This document shows, in pieces, positions 1 to 8,275 of a DNA stretch of 64,000 bases. The stretch comes from Paeniglutamicibacter sulfureus (GTDB lineage Bacteria; Actinomycetota; Actinomycetes; Actinomycetales; Micrococcaceae). The notes under the pieces were generated by a model. The model was not told the origin of the DNA. It did not search any database and saw only the letters and a list, made by a program, of their open reading frames with translations. Within the stretch, counting starts at the first letter, position 1; each line of letters begins with the position of its first letter. A program made the translations under genes and the position numbers. The stretch lies in the NCBI RefSeq assembly GCF_039535115.1, contig NZ_BAAAWO010000001.1, positions 3,286,001 through 3,350,000 on the forward strand, in the 5' to 3' direction.

Positions 1-1105
1 CGCGCACCAGGCGGTCGGGAACCGGGGCGGAGCGGTCATCGAGCCGGGGGGCCCAGGGCACGTCGCCGATCCCTGCGTTAAGGGCCAGGAAGCCCGCGGA
101 GCCGGCTCTTCGCTGCCACAGCCTGGTCGTGGGCAGCGCGGCGATGCGCATGGTCGTGGCGGGGTCGGGGATTTCGCTGTGGCGGCGCGTGGCCTGGACC
201 GCCGCCGCGTCGGCGATCTCGGTGGCGAAGTCGGCCAGGGCCGCGGTGAAGCGCTCGTCCTCTTCCTTGAGGTTCTTGGCGCGGCGGTGCTTCTGCTCGA
301 ACCACATGCCCACGGCCATGACCGGACTCAGCGCGGCGAACATGGCGAAGCGGGCATCTCCCAGCATCATCACCATGGCCCCGGCCAGCAGCAGCGGGGC
401 CAGCACGGTGATGTAGCTGAACTTGGAGGCCGGGGGGACGTCCTTGCGCACCGGCGGGGACAGCGGATCGGGTTCCGGCGGGTTTCCGGGGCGTGGGGGC
501 CGGTTGAACGGCGCGGTGGCCGCGGGCGTGAGGTTGTGCAGCGACCCGGGTTCCGGGGCGCGGTTCTCCGTGATCTCCGGCCGCAGCAGCACCGTCGTTC
601 CGCCCATGACCAGGGTGGTGCCGGCGGTGACAAGTACGCCGTCCCCATCCACCGCTTCCCCGGCCAGCAGCGTTCCGTTGGTCGAGCCCGAGTCACGGAC
701 CCGCACGCCGTCTCCCTCGAGTTCCAGGCTGGCATGGTTCCACGAGGCGCTTTCGGTCTGCAGGACCAGATCCGCCTGCGGGGAACGGCCGATGAGCAGC
801 GGCCGGTGCGCGGGAAGCGGAATAACCGCACCTGCATCCAGGCCGCCGGATAGGGTGGCGCTCCAGCCGCGCAAGGGCTCGGGGCGGGGGAGGGGTGCCA
901 GCGAAATGGTGCTGCCCTCCAGCAGCAGCAACTCCTCCAACGGGGTATCGGCGGGCACCGCAGCGGCGTCCACGTACAGCGTGGAGCCGGGGGGAGGAGC
1001 GGTGCCGCCTGCGGCGGTGACCAGCTGCGCGAGTGTCGTGCCGGGAGCGAAGGTTCCCAGCTCCCGGTCAAGTCGCTGGCCATCCAGCCGGATCAGCACG
1101 CGCAC
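1..1105 (-). CDS. FHA-domain FtsK/SpoIIIE-type ATPase of a type VII secretion system (EssC/EccC-like), N-terminal part only
   Basis: The first 368 codons are present; the gene runs off the left edge. The start is GTG at 1105, with AAAGGAG six bases upstream. Residues about 95-175 form an FHA phosphothreonine-binding domain: GRSPQAD (106-112), NHASLE (123-128) and STNGT (141-145). A proline-rich linker (200-228) leads to two membrane segments (about 230-248 and 251-269), followed by a basic/acidic cytoplasmic stretch beginning EQKHRRAKNLKEEDER. N-terminal FHA domains followed by two membrane helices and then FtsK ATPase domains is the known EssC architecture. The Walker motifs lie outside the window, so the ATPase assignment is inferred from this layout and from the WXG100 genes nearby. 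Expected role: energising export of WXG100 and RHS substrates across the inner membrane. It lies 31 bp downstream of the preceding gene in a minus-strand operon. Confidence 0.8.
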   Translation of the reverse strand, partial: MRVLIRLDGQRLDRELGTFAPGTTLAQLVTAAGGTAPPPGSTLYVDAAAVPADTPLEELLLLEGSTISLAPLPRPEPLRGWSATLSGGLDAGAVIPLPAHRPLLIGRSPQADLVLQTESASWNHASLELEGDGVRVRDSGSTNGTLLAGEAVDGDGVLVTAGTTLVMGGTTVLLRPEITENRAPEPGSLHNLTPAATAPFNRPPRPGNPPEPDPLSPPVRKDVPPASKFSYITVLAPLLLAGAMVMMLGDARFAMFAALSPVMAVGMWFEQKHRRAKNLKEEDERFTAALADFATEIADAAAVQATRRHSEIPDPATTMRIAALPTTRLWQRRAGSAGFLALNAGIGDVPWAPRLDDRSAPVPDRLVR

Positions 1106-1136
1106 CGCGCGCTCCTTTCGTCGTTGGGACGTGGGG

Positions 1137-2471
1137 TCAGTCGGCGGCGGGGCTCGAGAACCAGGAAGCCGGTCCGCCGCTCCCGGATACCAGCGGGCGC
1201 AAGCCCAGGTCCTGGGCCGAGAAGTGCAGCACCGCCGGTTCCCCGTCCATGCTATCGGGCCGGGTGAAGTCCAGTCCGGGGCCGGCGATGCCGTCGGCCG
1301 GGCCAAGCTTCAGCGTACCGAGTGCCTTGGCCACCTTGGCCGGATCGCCGCTGCCGGCGGTTGATACCGCCCGCACCAGAGCCACCACGGCGTCGTGGCT
1401 GCGCGAATCGGCGGCGTTGGCGACCTCGCTGAAGGGCACGTCGCCGGTGAGGTTCTTGGCTTCCTTGTCCTGGGCGAGGACCCGCAGGCCGGCGAGGAAC
1501 CCGGACATGGCCCGTCCGGAGGCATCGGGCCGCAGGGCGGCCGCGTCGCCGGCGTCGGGGCCGACGGTGGAGAGCCGTCCGGAGGCGGTGCCGCCGGCCT
1601 GGGCCAACCGGGAGGCGAAGGCGGGGCTGGTGGCCCCGGGTGTCAGCACGACCGGGACCGTGACGTTGGCCGATTGCAGGGCATGGACGACCGTTGCCTG
1701 TTGCGTCGGGTTGCCCGAGAGCAGCACCGCGTCGGCGGGGTTGGCCACCGGGGCGCGTCCAGGGGTGCCGTCGGCCTTCGCCGGTTCAACCACGCCGGTG
1801 CGGCGGGCGACATCTGCAGCGAGCTGCTCGGCATCGGCGCCCGGTTCGAAGGAGATTTTCGCCGCGACGTCCACGGATGCCGGGGCACCGCCGCCGGCGT
1901 CGATCAGCAGCGTCCGCTTCGCGCCGGCCAGGGCGGAAGTCAGTGACTTGGACACTTGGGCCTCGGTGGGCGCGGTGCGCCAGGCGGCACCGTCGCCATC
2001 GACCTTGTCGGCGTAGTAGGGCAGCAGTACCGGGACCCCGGCGCTGGCGGCGGCCTCGAGGGCTCCGTCCACCTGCTCGCCGTCGGTGGCCACGATGATC
2101 CCCGAGACGCCCTCGGAAACCAGTTTCTCCACGGCCTTGCGTGCGCCCTCGGTCGTTCCGCGGTCATCTGCGGTGGACAGGGCGATGGCGGTGCCCGAGA
2201 GGGAGAAGCGGTGCGCGGCAACCGCCGCGCCCTGTGCCGCATCCTTCCACGCGGCGCCGGAACTGGACCCGAGCGTCACCACGACACCGAGCTTGGTCTC
2301 GGCAGGGACGTTGGCTGCGGACAATGCCACCGGGACGCTTGCCTCCACAGGGTCGCCCATGGCCGCGTCGGAAGGACGGAACAGGAAGACCGACATCGCG
2401 ATGATCGCGGCCACGGCCACAATGGCCACCGCGCCGGAAATCAGGTTCCGGCGCGTCGCGAGACGGCTCAC
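1137..2471 (-). CDS. Membrane-anchored periplasmic-binding-fold (type 1) protein of the T7SS operon
   Basis: The product has 444 aa. The start is GTG at 2471, overlapping the upstream stop by four bases (GTGA), so translation is probably coupled. Residues 1-35 have a basic start (SRLATRRN) and one hydrophobic helix (about 11-31), giving an anchor with the bulk outside the membrane. The remainder resembles the two-lobed type-1 periplasmic binding fold of branched-chain amino-acid receptors: LGVVVTLGSSSGAAWKDA, then GIIVATDGEQVDGALEAAA and VPVLLPYYADKV, with a second lobe from about residue 240. No permease or ATPase of an amino-acid importer is adjacent. The position between a helical lipoprotein-like gene and the FHA-FtsK gene suggests an accessory or sensory T7SS role. 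That role is inferred; the fold call comes from reading the sequence pattern. Confidence 0.6.
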   Translation of the reverse strand: MSRLATRRNLISGAVAIVAVAAIIAMSVFLFRPSDAAMGDPVEASVPVALSAANVPAETKLGVVVTLGSSSGAAWKDAAQGAAVAAHRFSLSGTAIALSTADDRGTTEGARKAVEKLVSEGVSGIIVATDGEQVDGALEAAASAGVPVLLPYYADKVDGDGAAWRTAPTEAQVSKSLTSALAGAKRTLLIDAGGGAPASVDVAAKISFEPGADAEQLAADVARRTGVVEPAKADGTPGRAPVANPADAVLLSGNPTQQATVVHALQSANVTVPVVLTPGATSPAFASRLAQAGGTASGRLSTVGPDAGDAAALRPDASGRAMSGFLAGLRVLAQDKEAKNLTGDVPFSEVANAADSRSHDAVVALVRAVSTAGSGDPAKVAKALGTLKLGPADGIAGPGLDFTRPDSMDGEPAVLHFSAQDLGLRPLVSGSGGPASWFSSPAAD

Positions 2472-5400
2472 TTGGCACTTCCGAGGCGGAAGGCGTACAG
2501 CGTCTGCGTCGCGGTGCCCGCCGGCACCTCGAGGTGGAAGGTCGGCAGGGCCGAGACGGCCTCGAGCGAAGCCTTGAACTGTGCCTGGCGCAGCAGGATC
2601 CCTGCAACGTCCTCGGCGCGCACGTTGGCGTAGCCCTGGGCGTTCTTGGTGGCCAGGGCCAGCTGGTAGTCGGCCGTGTCGGCCTTCGCCGCGCTGGTGG
2701 CCATGGATCCGAGCAGTCCGGACCCGTTCACCTTGCGGTCGCCCAGGTCGAGCATGACCTTGGACAGGCCGGCGGCGAGCAGCTTCGAGGCACCCTCGAC
2801 ATCCCGCGTCGAGGCTCCTGTACTCTGCGCGATGCCCTCGAGCGAGGCAGCGGTCTGCTTGCTGACTGCCTCCGAAAGGCCGGCGTCCTGCTTGGCTAGT
2901 TCGGCGTGCTGCTTGTCAACGGTCGTCTTGGCGTTGGCCTCAACGTCGACGGCAGTCGCGGACAGACCCGCAACCGAGCGGTCGAAGGCCTTCACGACTG
3001 CGTCGCTGCCTTCGGCGCCTTGGGCGGAGACCACGCGGATCTGGCTGTCGATCAGAGCGTTGACCTCTTCGGTCATGGCGTTCTGGGTGTCCGCGAAGGC
3101 CATCTTGATGCCAGACTCGAGCTCGTCCTGCTGCTTTTGCAGGGACAGCAGTGCCGCATCCATGGAGTCGCGGCTTGCCTTGGCATCGTTCACGGTCCTA
3201 CGAAGTACTTCGATTTCGCTTCGGAGGCTCCCGCCGACCTTCAAGGTGTCTTCCAAGTTATCTATCTTGGTGCTGACTGCCTCAATGCTGTCCGTCAGAC
3301 TCGAATTGGCCTTGTCGATCTCTTTGTACACGGGACCGTCCAGGACCGGTTTGTTGGCCAAGTCCGCAACGTCTTCCCAGGCCGCGATTTGGGTCGCTGC
3401 CGGACCTTCGTCGGGATCCTCCCATGCTTCGGTCGCTTTCTTGACCCAGTCTGTCCATGCGTCGGCTTGCGCAGTCACCTGAGCGGCCCGTTCATCCGAC
3501 TGGTCGTCCAGATCATCGGCCAAGTTCTGCATTCGCTTTTTCAGCGGATCAGGGTACTTGGCGAGGTCCTCGAAGGTTTCTGGGTCGGTGCCGCGGCACG
3601 GAATCGAGGTCAGGTATGTCCGAAGCGCTTCGATGTCCTCACGCGAGGGCGCCGTCTGGGCGGCCGCTTCAGACGATGAGCTCTCAGTGGATGCATTTTT
3701 TGGTATCAGGTCGCACATTTCGGCTGCAAGCCTGTCATTTTGGACAATCATTGAGTCGAGCTCGTTTGTGCGTTCAATCGGCTTGTAGACCCATGGATTT
3801 TTTAGATCAAACGGAAACTTTTGGCCCTTGACGAGCTTGACCGTGTTCGAGGCGATCGTCTTGATCTCCTCGTTTCTAGTCCGCTCGTCCTCGACCAGAT
3901 TACCGATTGCCGCCGTTAGCTCATCAGTCGGGAAGGCAACCTTCTTGGCCGTGTCGCGCAGCTCTTGGAGCGCATCCTTGGTTGCCTTGGCTTCTTGTTC
4001 CTTATTGGCATCGCCAGTGGCCGCCGCCTCGTCCAAAGCGTCGACGTCTAAGGCCAGCTCGTCAATTCCGTCGGAAAGGATCCGGTGCTGGGCCCGCGCG
4101 CCGGTGATGACCTCGGGCTGAAGAGTGGCAACCAGCTTGTCGCCCTGGTCCACCAACTTCAGCAGGGCGCCGGTCACGGTGATCGACGAAGCGTGGAACG
4201 CACAGGTCAGTGATGCGACGGCGCAGTTCTCGGCGTTGGGCTCGGAAGGGCCAACGGTGCTCTGCAGTGCGGTGGCAACTTCGTCACGGCAACCCGCGGT
4301 CGAGCGGGCATAGCCGTCCAGCTGGGCGGACATCAGCACGAGGCTGGAGTAGACCGTCGCGGTTTCGCCTGCGGGTGCAACGATGGCGGCGCAGCCGTTG
4401 CCCTTGATCGTTGCCTTTGGCACGCCGACCGAGGTGTCGCCCAGCATGGCGTCGACCGTGTTCACGGTCTGGGAAAGCTGCGCAAGGGTCGTGGTCTCGG
4501 CGCCGGTGACAGTGGAATCGAGGTCAGTCTTGAGCGATCCGAGTTGGTCCTTCAAGCCGCTGAGGGTCCCGGCCAAGGAGTCGCTGCTCTCCTTCAGGTG
4601 GGCGGCGGTGCTCACGCCCAGGGTCTGTGAGGTGCTCTCCAGGTTGCCGCGCACGTCGGTGATGGTGGAGCCCGCACGGCTCAACACGTCATTCACTTCG
4701 GCAATGAGGTCGATGGTGCGCCGCTGCAGGGCGAGCTCGGAGGTGGGGCTGGTGTCGAACGCGGAGGCCAGCACGCCGTCCACCGAGAGGTCAGTGGACA
4801 TGCCCGGCTGCACGGCCAGGTCGATGCTCGGGGTGGCGAAATCGGTGACGTCTGCGACCAGCCGCAGCGTGGTGCTGGCGCTGGTTGCCGGAGGTGCCAG
4901 AAGAGTTGCCCACTGGATGACCGTCTCCCCGTCGGGCGAAGCGCTGACGATGCCGTTGGTCCCGGCCGCGCCGGAACCGGATTCGGCGACGATGGCGCCG
5001 GGCGAAACCTCGGGAAGCACCGTCGAGGCGGCAATGGTCATCGGTGCGCCAACGAGTGCAGGTTCGGTGCGGGACTGGCCCGCGACGTCGAATGTCACGT
5101 CGTTGGGCGCCACCGTGAGGTTTTCCACGGTCAGGCCGATCTCGATCCGGCCGGTGTAGCCGGCCAGCTCCTCGAGATTGGTGCCGGTCTTCTCCGCGGT
5201 GCGGTACTGCGTGCTCACGCGAACGGGAAGGTCGTTGGCGACTTCACCCGGAATATAGGCGGTATCTGCGCTCGAGGAACCGCCGGTGGCGTCGTCCACG
5301 GAGATGGCGGTTCCGTTCACCGCCGAGATAGAGCCGTTGGAGGCAAGATCCACGTTAACCGACTGCAGCACCCTCGTGGGGTTGTCGATGGCCTGTGGTG

Positions 5401-5524
5401 CGTTGGTACACGATGTGGTGAAAGCCAAGGCAGCAACCGTGAGTACCGCGCCCGCGCCACGACGGAGTCGGAGGGTGCGTTTGGTTGTGTCGACATGCTG
5501 CTGGCGTGTGCGCGTACTGGCCAC
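2468..5524 (-). CDS. Large alpha-helical/coiled-coil lipoprotein-like protein, probable T7SS accessory factor
   Basis: The product has 1018 aa, starting at GTG 5524 with GAAGGGA upstream. The N-terminus has a basic stretch (RTLRLRRG) and a hydrophobic segment ending LAFTTSC. This resembles a lipoprotein signal, although the lipobox (TTSC) is weak. Residues about 40-250 look beta-rich and Thr/Ser-rich. From about residue 260 to the end the protein is predominantly helical with long heptad-like stretches (for example EVNDVLSRAGSTITDVRG and EIEVLRRTVNDAKASRDS) and several isolated cysteines. No C-terminal membrane helix is evident. Large coiled-coil proteins such as YueB/EsaA accompany T7SSb machineries, but no specific sequence match to them is recognised here. 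The gene heads the minus-strand operon, divergent from WXG100 copy 1. Confidence 0.55.
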   Translation of the reverse strand: MASTRTRQQHVDTTKRTLRLRRGAGAVLTVAALAFTTSCTNAPQAIDNPTRVLQSVNVDLASNGSISAVNGTAISVDDATGGSSSADTAYIPGEVANDLPVRVSTQYRTAEKTGTNLEELAGYTGRIEIGLTVENLTVAPNDVTFDVAGQSRTEPALVGAPMTIAASTVLPEVSPGAIVAESGSGAAGTNGIVSASPDGETVIQWATLLAPPATSASTTLRLVADVTDFATPSIDLAVQPGMSTDLSVDGVLASAFDTSPTSELALQRRTIDLIAEVNDVLSRAGSTITDVRGNLESTSQTLGVSTAAHLKESSDSLAGTLSGLKDQLGSLKTDLDSTVTGAETTTLAQLSQTVNTVDAMLGDTSVGVPKATIKGNGCAAIVAPAGETATVYSSLVLMSAQLDGYARSTAGCRDEVATALQSTVGPSEPNAENCAVASLTCAFHASSITVTGALLKLVDQGDKLVATLQPEVITGARAQHRILSDGIDELALDVDALDEAAATGDANKEQEAKATKDALQELRDTAKKVAFPTDELTAAIGNLVEDERTRNEEIKTIASNTVKLVKGQKFPFDLKNPWVYKPIERTNELDSMIVQNDRLAAEMCDLIPKNASTESSSSEAAAQTAPSREDIEALRTYLTSIPCRGTDPETFEDLAKYPDPLKKRMQNLADDLDDQSDERAAQVTAQADAWTDWVKKATEAWEDPDEGPAATQIAAWEDVADLANKPVLDGPVYKEIDKANSSLTDSIEAVSTKIDNLEDTLKVGGSLRSEIEVLRRTVNDAKASRDSMDAALLSLQKQQDELESGIKMAFADTQNAMTEEVNALIDSQIRVVSAQGAEGSDAVVKAFDRSVAGLSATAVDVEANAKTTVDKQHAELAKQDAGLSEAVSKQTAASLEGIAQSTGASTRDVEGASKLLAAGLSKVMLDLGDRKVNGSGLLGSMATSAAKADTADYQLALATKNAQGYANVRAEDVAGILLRQAQFKASLEAVSALPTFHLEVPAGTATQTLYAFRLGSAK

Positions 5525-5693
5525 TGGGGTCCCTTCGTTTGCAAATTCCTATTGAATAATAGGCGGTACGCCACCGAAATGAATAAACGGACAAGGTGCC
5601 CCGCGTTCATATCACCAAGGGGGTCCGGTGCGCGACGAAATCCATTCATGACGTTGATCCCTGGAGTTCATGCCTCGGTTGCCTGGGATGGGC

Positions 5694-6082
5694 CATGTCA
5701 TGTTGATAGAGTTATTCCTGTTCGAGTCTCCAAGTAGCGCGTTTGCGCGGGGACATCACCAGGATTCTTGGAGGATTTCATGTCGCGTGTCCTATCAACG
5801 GAGCAGGCAAAGACGGCCATTCAGCAGATTCAGGCGATCATCAACGGTGGCTTCACCGACCAGATCAGCCAGTTGGATGCCCAGGGACGGGTCCTGTCTG
5901 ACCCGAATGTCTGGGATGGCCCACTTGCTTCCCAGTTCCGCGGTTCAACGTGGCCGGAGACGAAGGCCGCGCTGGACAAGGCACGCACCGAGCTGGAGCA
6001 GCTGCGTGGCCAGCTGAACCAGATCTCGACGAACATCTTCACCGCGGGCGGCGGCAACTAGCCAGTTCTGGGCCTCGCCCCC
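5694..6082 (+). repeat. Direct repeat copy 1 (promoter, RBS, WXG100 gene)
   Basis: This block of about 390 bp is collinear with 7759-8147 at a constant offset of 2065 bp. It includes about 85 bp upstream of the WXG100 start, the whole gene and about 20 bp after the stop. Homology fades after the shared GCCAGTTCTGGG following the stop codon. It is the best-preserved part of the proposed tandem duplication. Confidence 0.9.
5780..6061 (+). CDS. WXG100 family (ESAT-6-like) protein, copy 1
   Basis: The product has 93 aa. The ATG at 5780 is chosen because TTGGAGG lies just upstream and the protein then starts MSRVLSTEQA, the usual short WXG100 lead-in. The size and helix-turn-helix design fit the family, with the turn motif W45-D46-G47 (VWDGPLAS) in place of a classical WxG. 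The second helix is amphipathic (AALDKARTELEQLRGQL). Such proteins are exported as dimers by T7SS and often accompany larger LXG/WXG-fused toxins. The protein is identical to copy 2 at 7845; the DNA differs only at silent sites. It is followed directly by fragments of an rhs gene. Confidence 0.9.
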   Translation: MSRVLSTEQAKTAIQQIQAIINGGFTDQISQLDAQGRVLSDPNVWDGPLASQFRGSTWPETKAALDKARTELEQLRGQLNQISTNIFTAGGGN

Positions 6083-6094
6083 GCTGGAGCCAGG

Positions 6095-6424
6095 TCGCTG
6101 AAGGAAGAAGCCCGCAAGGAAACCGAACGGCGCCGGCTGGCCAGGGAATGGAAGCAACGCCGGGACGAACGCCAAGCAAACTGGATCGACCGGACAGTGG
6201 ATCGGTGCCGAGGATCCGCCCGTCGGGCCTCCGGCGCTGGAAGTGAGCATCCAAGCTTCGGCCCCGGTGACCGGGGTGCGACAGACACCCGCCCCGGGCG
6301 GCGGTTCCAACGCGGGCGTTTCCGCGGCGGGGCACAGCGACCTTCGGTCATTCGCCACCGGATCGGCGAACCTCAATAGTGAACTTGCCGGCAAGCCCGC
6401 ATCATTGCGCAGCCACCTCGCGGA
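6095..6424 (+). pseudogene. Fragment of the RHS toxin gene (codons about 85-198 equivalent)
   Basis: The sequence from 6095 matches the intact rhs gene from about 8528 (LKEEARKE..ERRRLAREW) and continues through the linker encoding EVSIQASAPVTGVRQTPAPG and SDLRSFATGSANLN to SHLAD, equivalent to about 8868. There is an internal deletion with frame disturbance where the intact gene encodes GWDMVFGEE. The N-terminal targeting domain and everything after residue about 198 are missing, so the fragment cannot make a toxin. It directly follows WXG100 copy 1, where copy 2 has the intact gene. Confidence 0.85.
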
Positions 6425-6637
6425 CTCAGTGGAGCGTGTTGACATCGCCCGGTAGCGATCCGGGACAGGTCGAGGTGATGATTGGGGACATGCTTCTTTC
6501 TCATGCGTCCTGGGAAACCACGACTCTGGAGAAAACGTTGGCTGCGGTAGGTATTTCCACCGAAAGGGCGGTGCCGATCCCCAAATGACGTGGTTTAGCT
6601 CGCCGACGATTGCTGATTGGAGGACCTTGGCTTCATG
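6425..6637 (+). pseudogene. 3' fragment of a membrane immunity gene (paralog of 13808-14593)
   Basis: From about 6425 the reading frame becomes LTSPGSDPGQVEVMIGD, then WETTTLEKTLAAVG. This matches the C-terminal domain of the intact immunity protein (TTPGSEHGQTEVAIGD, WETTTVERAIAAAR). A 2-base length difference then shifts the frame. The original final codons are still readable as TWFSS...WRTLAS plus stop TGA at 6635-6637, matching TWYAS...RRPLAS in the intact paralog. That relic stop overlaps the next gene's ATG (ATGA), which shows the ancestral tandem arrangement. Confidence 0.8.
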
Positions 6638-7420
6638 ATTTTAGTTGAGCGTCGACTGACGCCGGTTGCTCGGGTGGCGGCGCCCACGCCGGGACGTTAC
6701 GTCCTTGCGTTCGCTGCGGCGATTGGGGGCCTGGCGATTTCATTCTTGTTTGGTGCGTTTCCGATTCTCGTCGTCCTTTTCTCTTCAGTTGTCCTCCTGC
6801 TCTCGTTTCTTTCCGGAGCACGGCAGGACCCCTACCAGCGCATGATGGCCTATCCACTGGTGATCGTTCTTTCCATGGTTTTGTTGATCAATTTCGGTCC
6901 GATCACTTGGACGATTGCGGCGCTGGTGGGCTGTGCCGTTCTCGGAATGACCCTCGGGCGTGGACTCCGGGCGGCGAGGCAGGGGATCGAGGTTCTGCCC
7001 GATCCTCCGACGGATCCGTTGGCCGTTCCGGGTAGGACCGTGGCCACTTGGGCGATCGGCAAGGACCGCTTCGAGCAGATCGACCCGGAGGGGGAGAAGC
7101 TCGACGAGCTGTTGGCGCAGCTCAATGGCAACTTTTCGGCCTTGTCACTTCGGCGGGGGTCGGCGCGGTTGGATGCTGTTGGTTTCGCGCCGGACGCCGT
7201 TGAGGTCTATGTGACCGACGACGTCGAGTCCGCGGAGTGGCACGCGCTGCTTCCTGCGGGGCAAACGATGTTGGGTGGGCAAGTGACTGCTGTCGGTTCG
7301 CCGGATGGTCAGGCGAAAGGCGAGTCGTTGCGCCGGGCGCAGGTGGCTGCGCGCTATTTCGCGGTGTCCGGATCGCGTTCGCGCGATGTTGTCTGGTCGA
7401 CAAGCCGCCGCGCAGACTGA
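6635..7420 (+). CDS. Putative T7SS toxin immunity protein: four membrane helices plus Imm1-like C-terminal domain
   Basis: The product has 261 aa. The ATG at 6635 is preferred: it overlaps the relic stop of the preceding immunity fragment (ATGA) and gives exactly the length of the paralog at 13808. Membrane helices lie at about 22-40, 42-60, 71-87 and 90-107. The soluble C-terminus (about 125-261) ends with SLRRAQVAARYFAVSGSRS and VVWST. This resembles the end of Imm1-type immunity proteins (an alanine-rich helix, then a tryptophan strand). The paralog at 13808 shares this layout and ending. It sits after a deleted rhs toxin, so it may be an orphan immunity gene. The family link is inferred by eye. 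Confidence 0.65.
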   Translation: MILVERRLTPVARVAAPTPGRYVLAFAAAIGGLAISFLFGAFPILVVLFSSVVLLLSFLSGARQDPYQRMMAYPLVIVLSMVLLINFGPITWTIAALVGCAVLGMTLGRGLRAARQGIEVLPDPPTDPLAVPGRTVATWAIGKDRFEQIDPEGEKLDELLAQLNGNFSALSLRRGSARLDAVGFAPDAVEVYVTDDVESAEWHALLPAGQTMLGGQVTAVGSPDGQAKGESLRRAQVAARYFAVSGSRSRDVVWSTSRRAD

Positions 7421-7758
7421 TTGAGGAAGCCTCAGGGATCCAGGAAAGATGGGTCAGGCCATCAGCGGGTTGCATTCGAAGACACTGAGCCAGGCATGCC
7501 ATCAGGGGCGTCCGATCGCTTGCCAATAGATTCGGGGGACAGGTGCTAGGGGCACGTTGGTTCATGTTGATGCGTTGATCGGCAAGTCATTCCGCCTACC
7601 CGATCATGCCCCAATGGATGACGGTCACCCCTTGGCGGCTTTCGCGTCGTTCGAAACCGTACGGACACCAACGTGAGTAGTCGAAACGGCTGTGTCTGTC
7701 TGGCGGTTGTATTTCTCGCCAACACGAGAAATTTATGGGCTCATTACTTGGAACGCGG
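7421..7758. other. Intergenic stretch without a recognisable gene
   Basis: 338 bp between the immunity gene and repeat copy 2. No convincing coding frame, RNA gene or strong terminator hairpin was seen. It probably holds the breakpoint between the two duplicated units and upstream promoter elements for WXG100 copy 2. Confidence 0.5.
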
Positions 7759-8147
7759 CATGTCATCTTGTTAGAGTTATTCTCGTTCGAGTCTCCTAGT
7801 AGCGCGTTTGCGCGGGGACATCACCAGGATTCTTGGAGGATTTCATGTCGCGTGTCCTATCAACGGAGCAGGCAAAGACGGCCATTCAGCAGATTCAGGC
7901 GATCATCAACGGTGGCTTCACCGACCAGATCAGCCAGTTGGATGCCCAGGGACGGGTCCTGTCGGACCCGAATGTCTGGGATGGCCCGCTTGCTTCCCAG
8001 TTCCGCGGTTCAACGTGGCCGGAGACGAAGGCCGCGCTGGACAAGGCACGCACCGAGCTGGAGCAGCTCCGTGGCCAGTTGAACCAGATCTCGACGAACA
8101 TCTTCACCGCGGGCGGCGGCAACTAGCCAGTTCTGGGCTTCGCCCCC
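7759..8147 (+). repeat. Direct repeat copy 2 (promoter, RBS, WXG100 gene)
   Basis: Collinear with 5694-6082 (offset 2065 bp). The upstream ~85 bp and the coding region are nearly identical, with scattered single-base differences. Both ends match the limits of copy 1. Confidence 0.9.
7845..8126 (+). CDS. WXG100 family (ESAT-6-like) protein, copy 2
   Basis: The product has 93 aa, identical to copy 1 (W45-D46-G47 turn motif). It has the same TTGGAGG ribosome site and the ATG at 7845. The DNA differences from copy 1 are silent (for example CTG TCG versus CTG TCT, and CCG versus CCA), implying selection on both proteins or recent gene conversion. It is followed 149 bp later by the intact RHS toxin gene. 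Known WXG100 proteins act as secretion partners of such T7SS substrates, so this is the likely partner of the 1830-residue toxin. Confidence 0.9.
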   Translation: MSRVLSTEQAKTAIQQIQAIINGGFTDQISQLDAQGRVLSDPNVWDGPLASQFRGSTWPETKAALDKARTELEQLRGQLNQISTNIFTAGGGN

Positions 8148-8275
8148 CGTTGCCTCCGGCCGTGATGCCGCGCAGGCGGCGGGGGCGTTTTCCATCCTTT
8201 ACCGAGGTTTCGACGGTGCCTCGGATCGTTTTTCGGGACCTCCGGGTCCCACTGGTCTGATGAGGGAGTTCTTGC

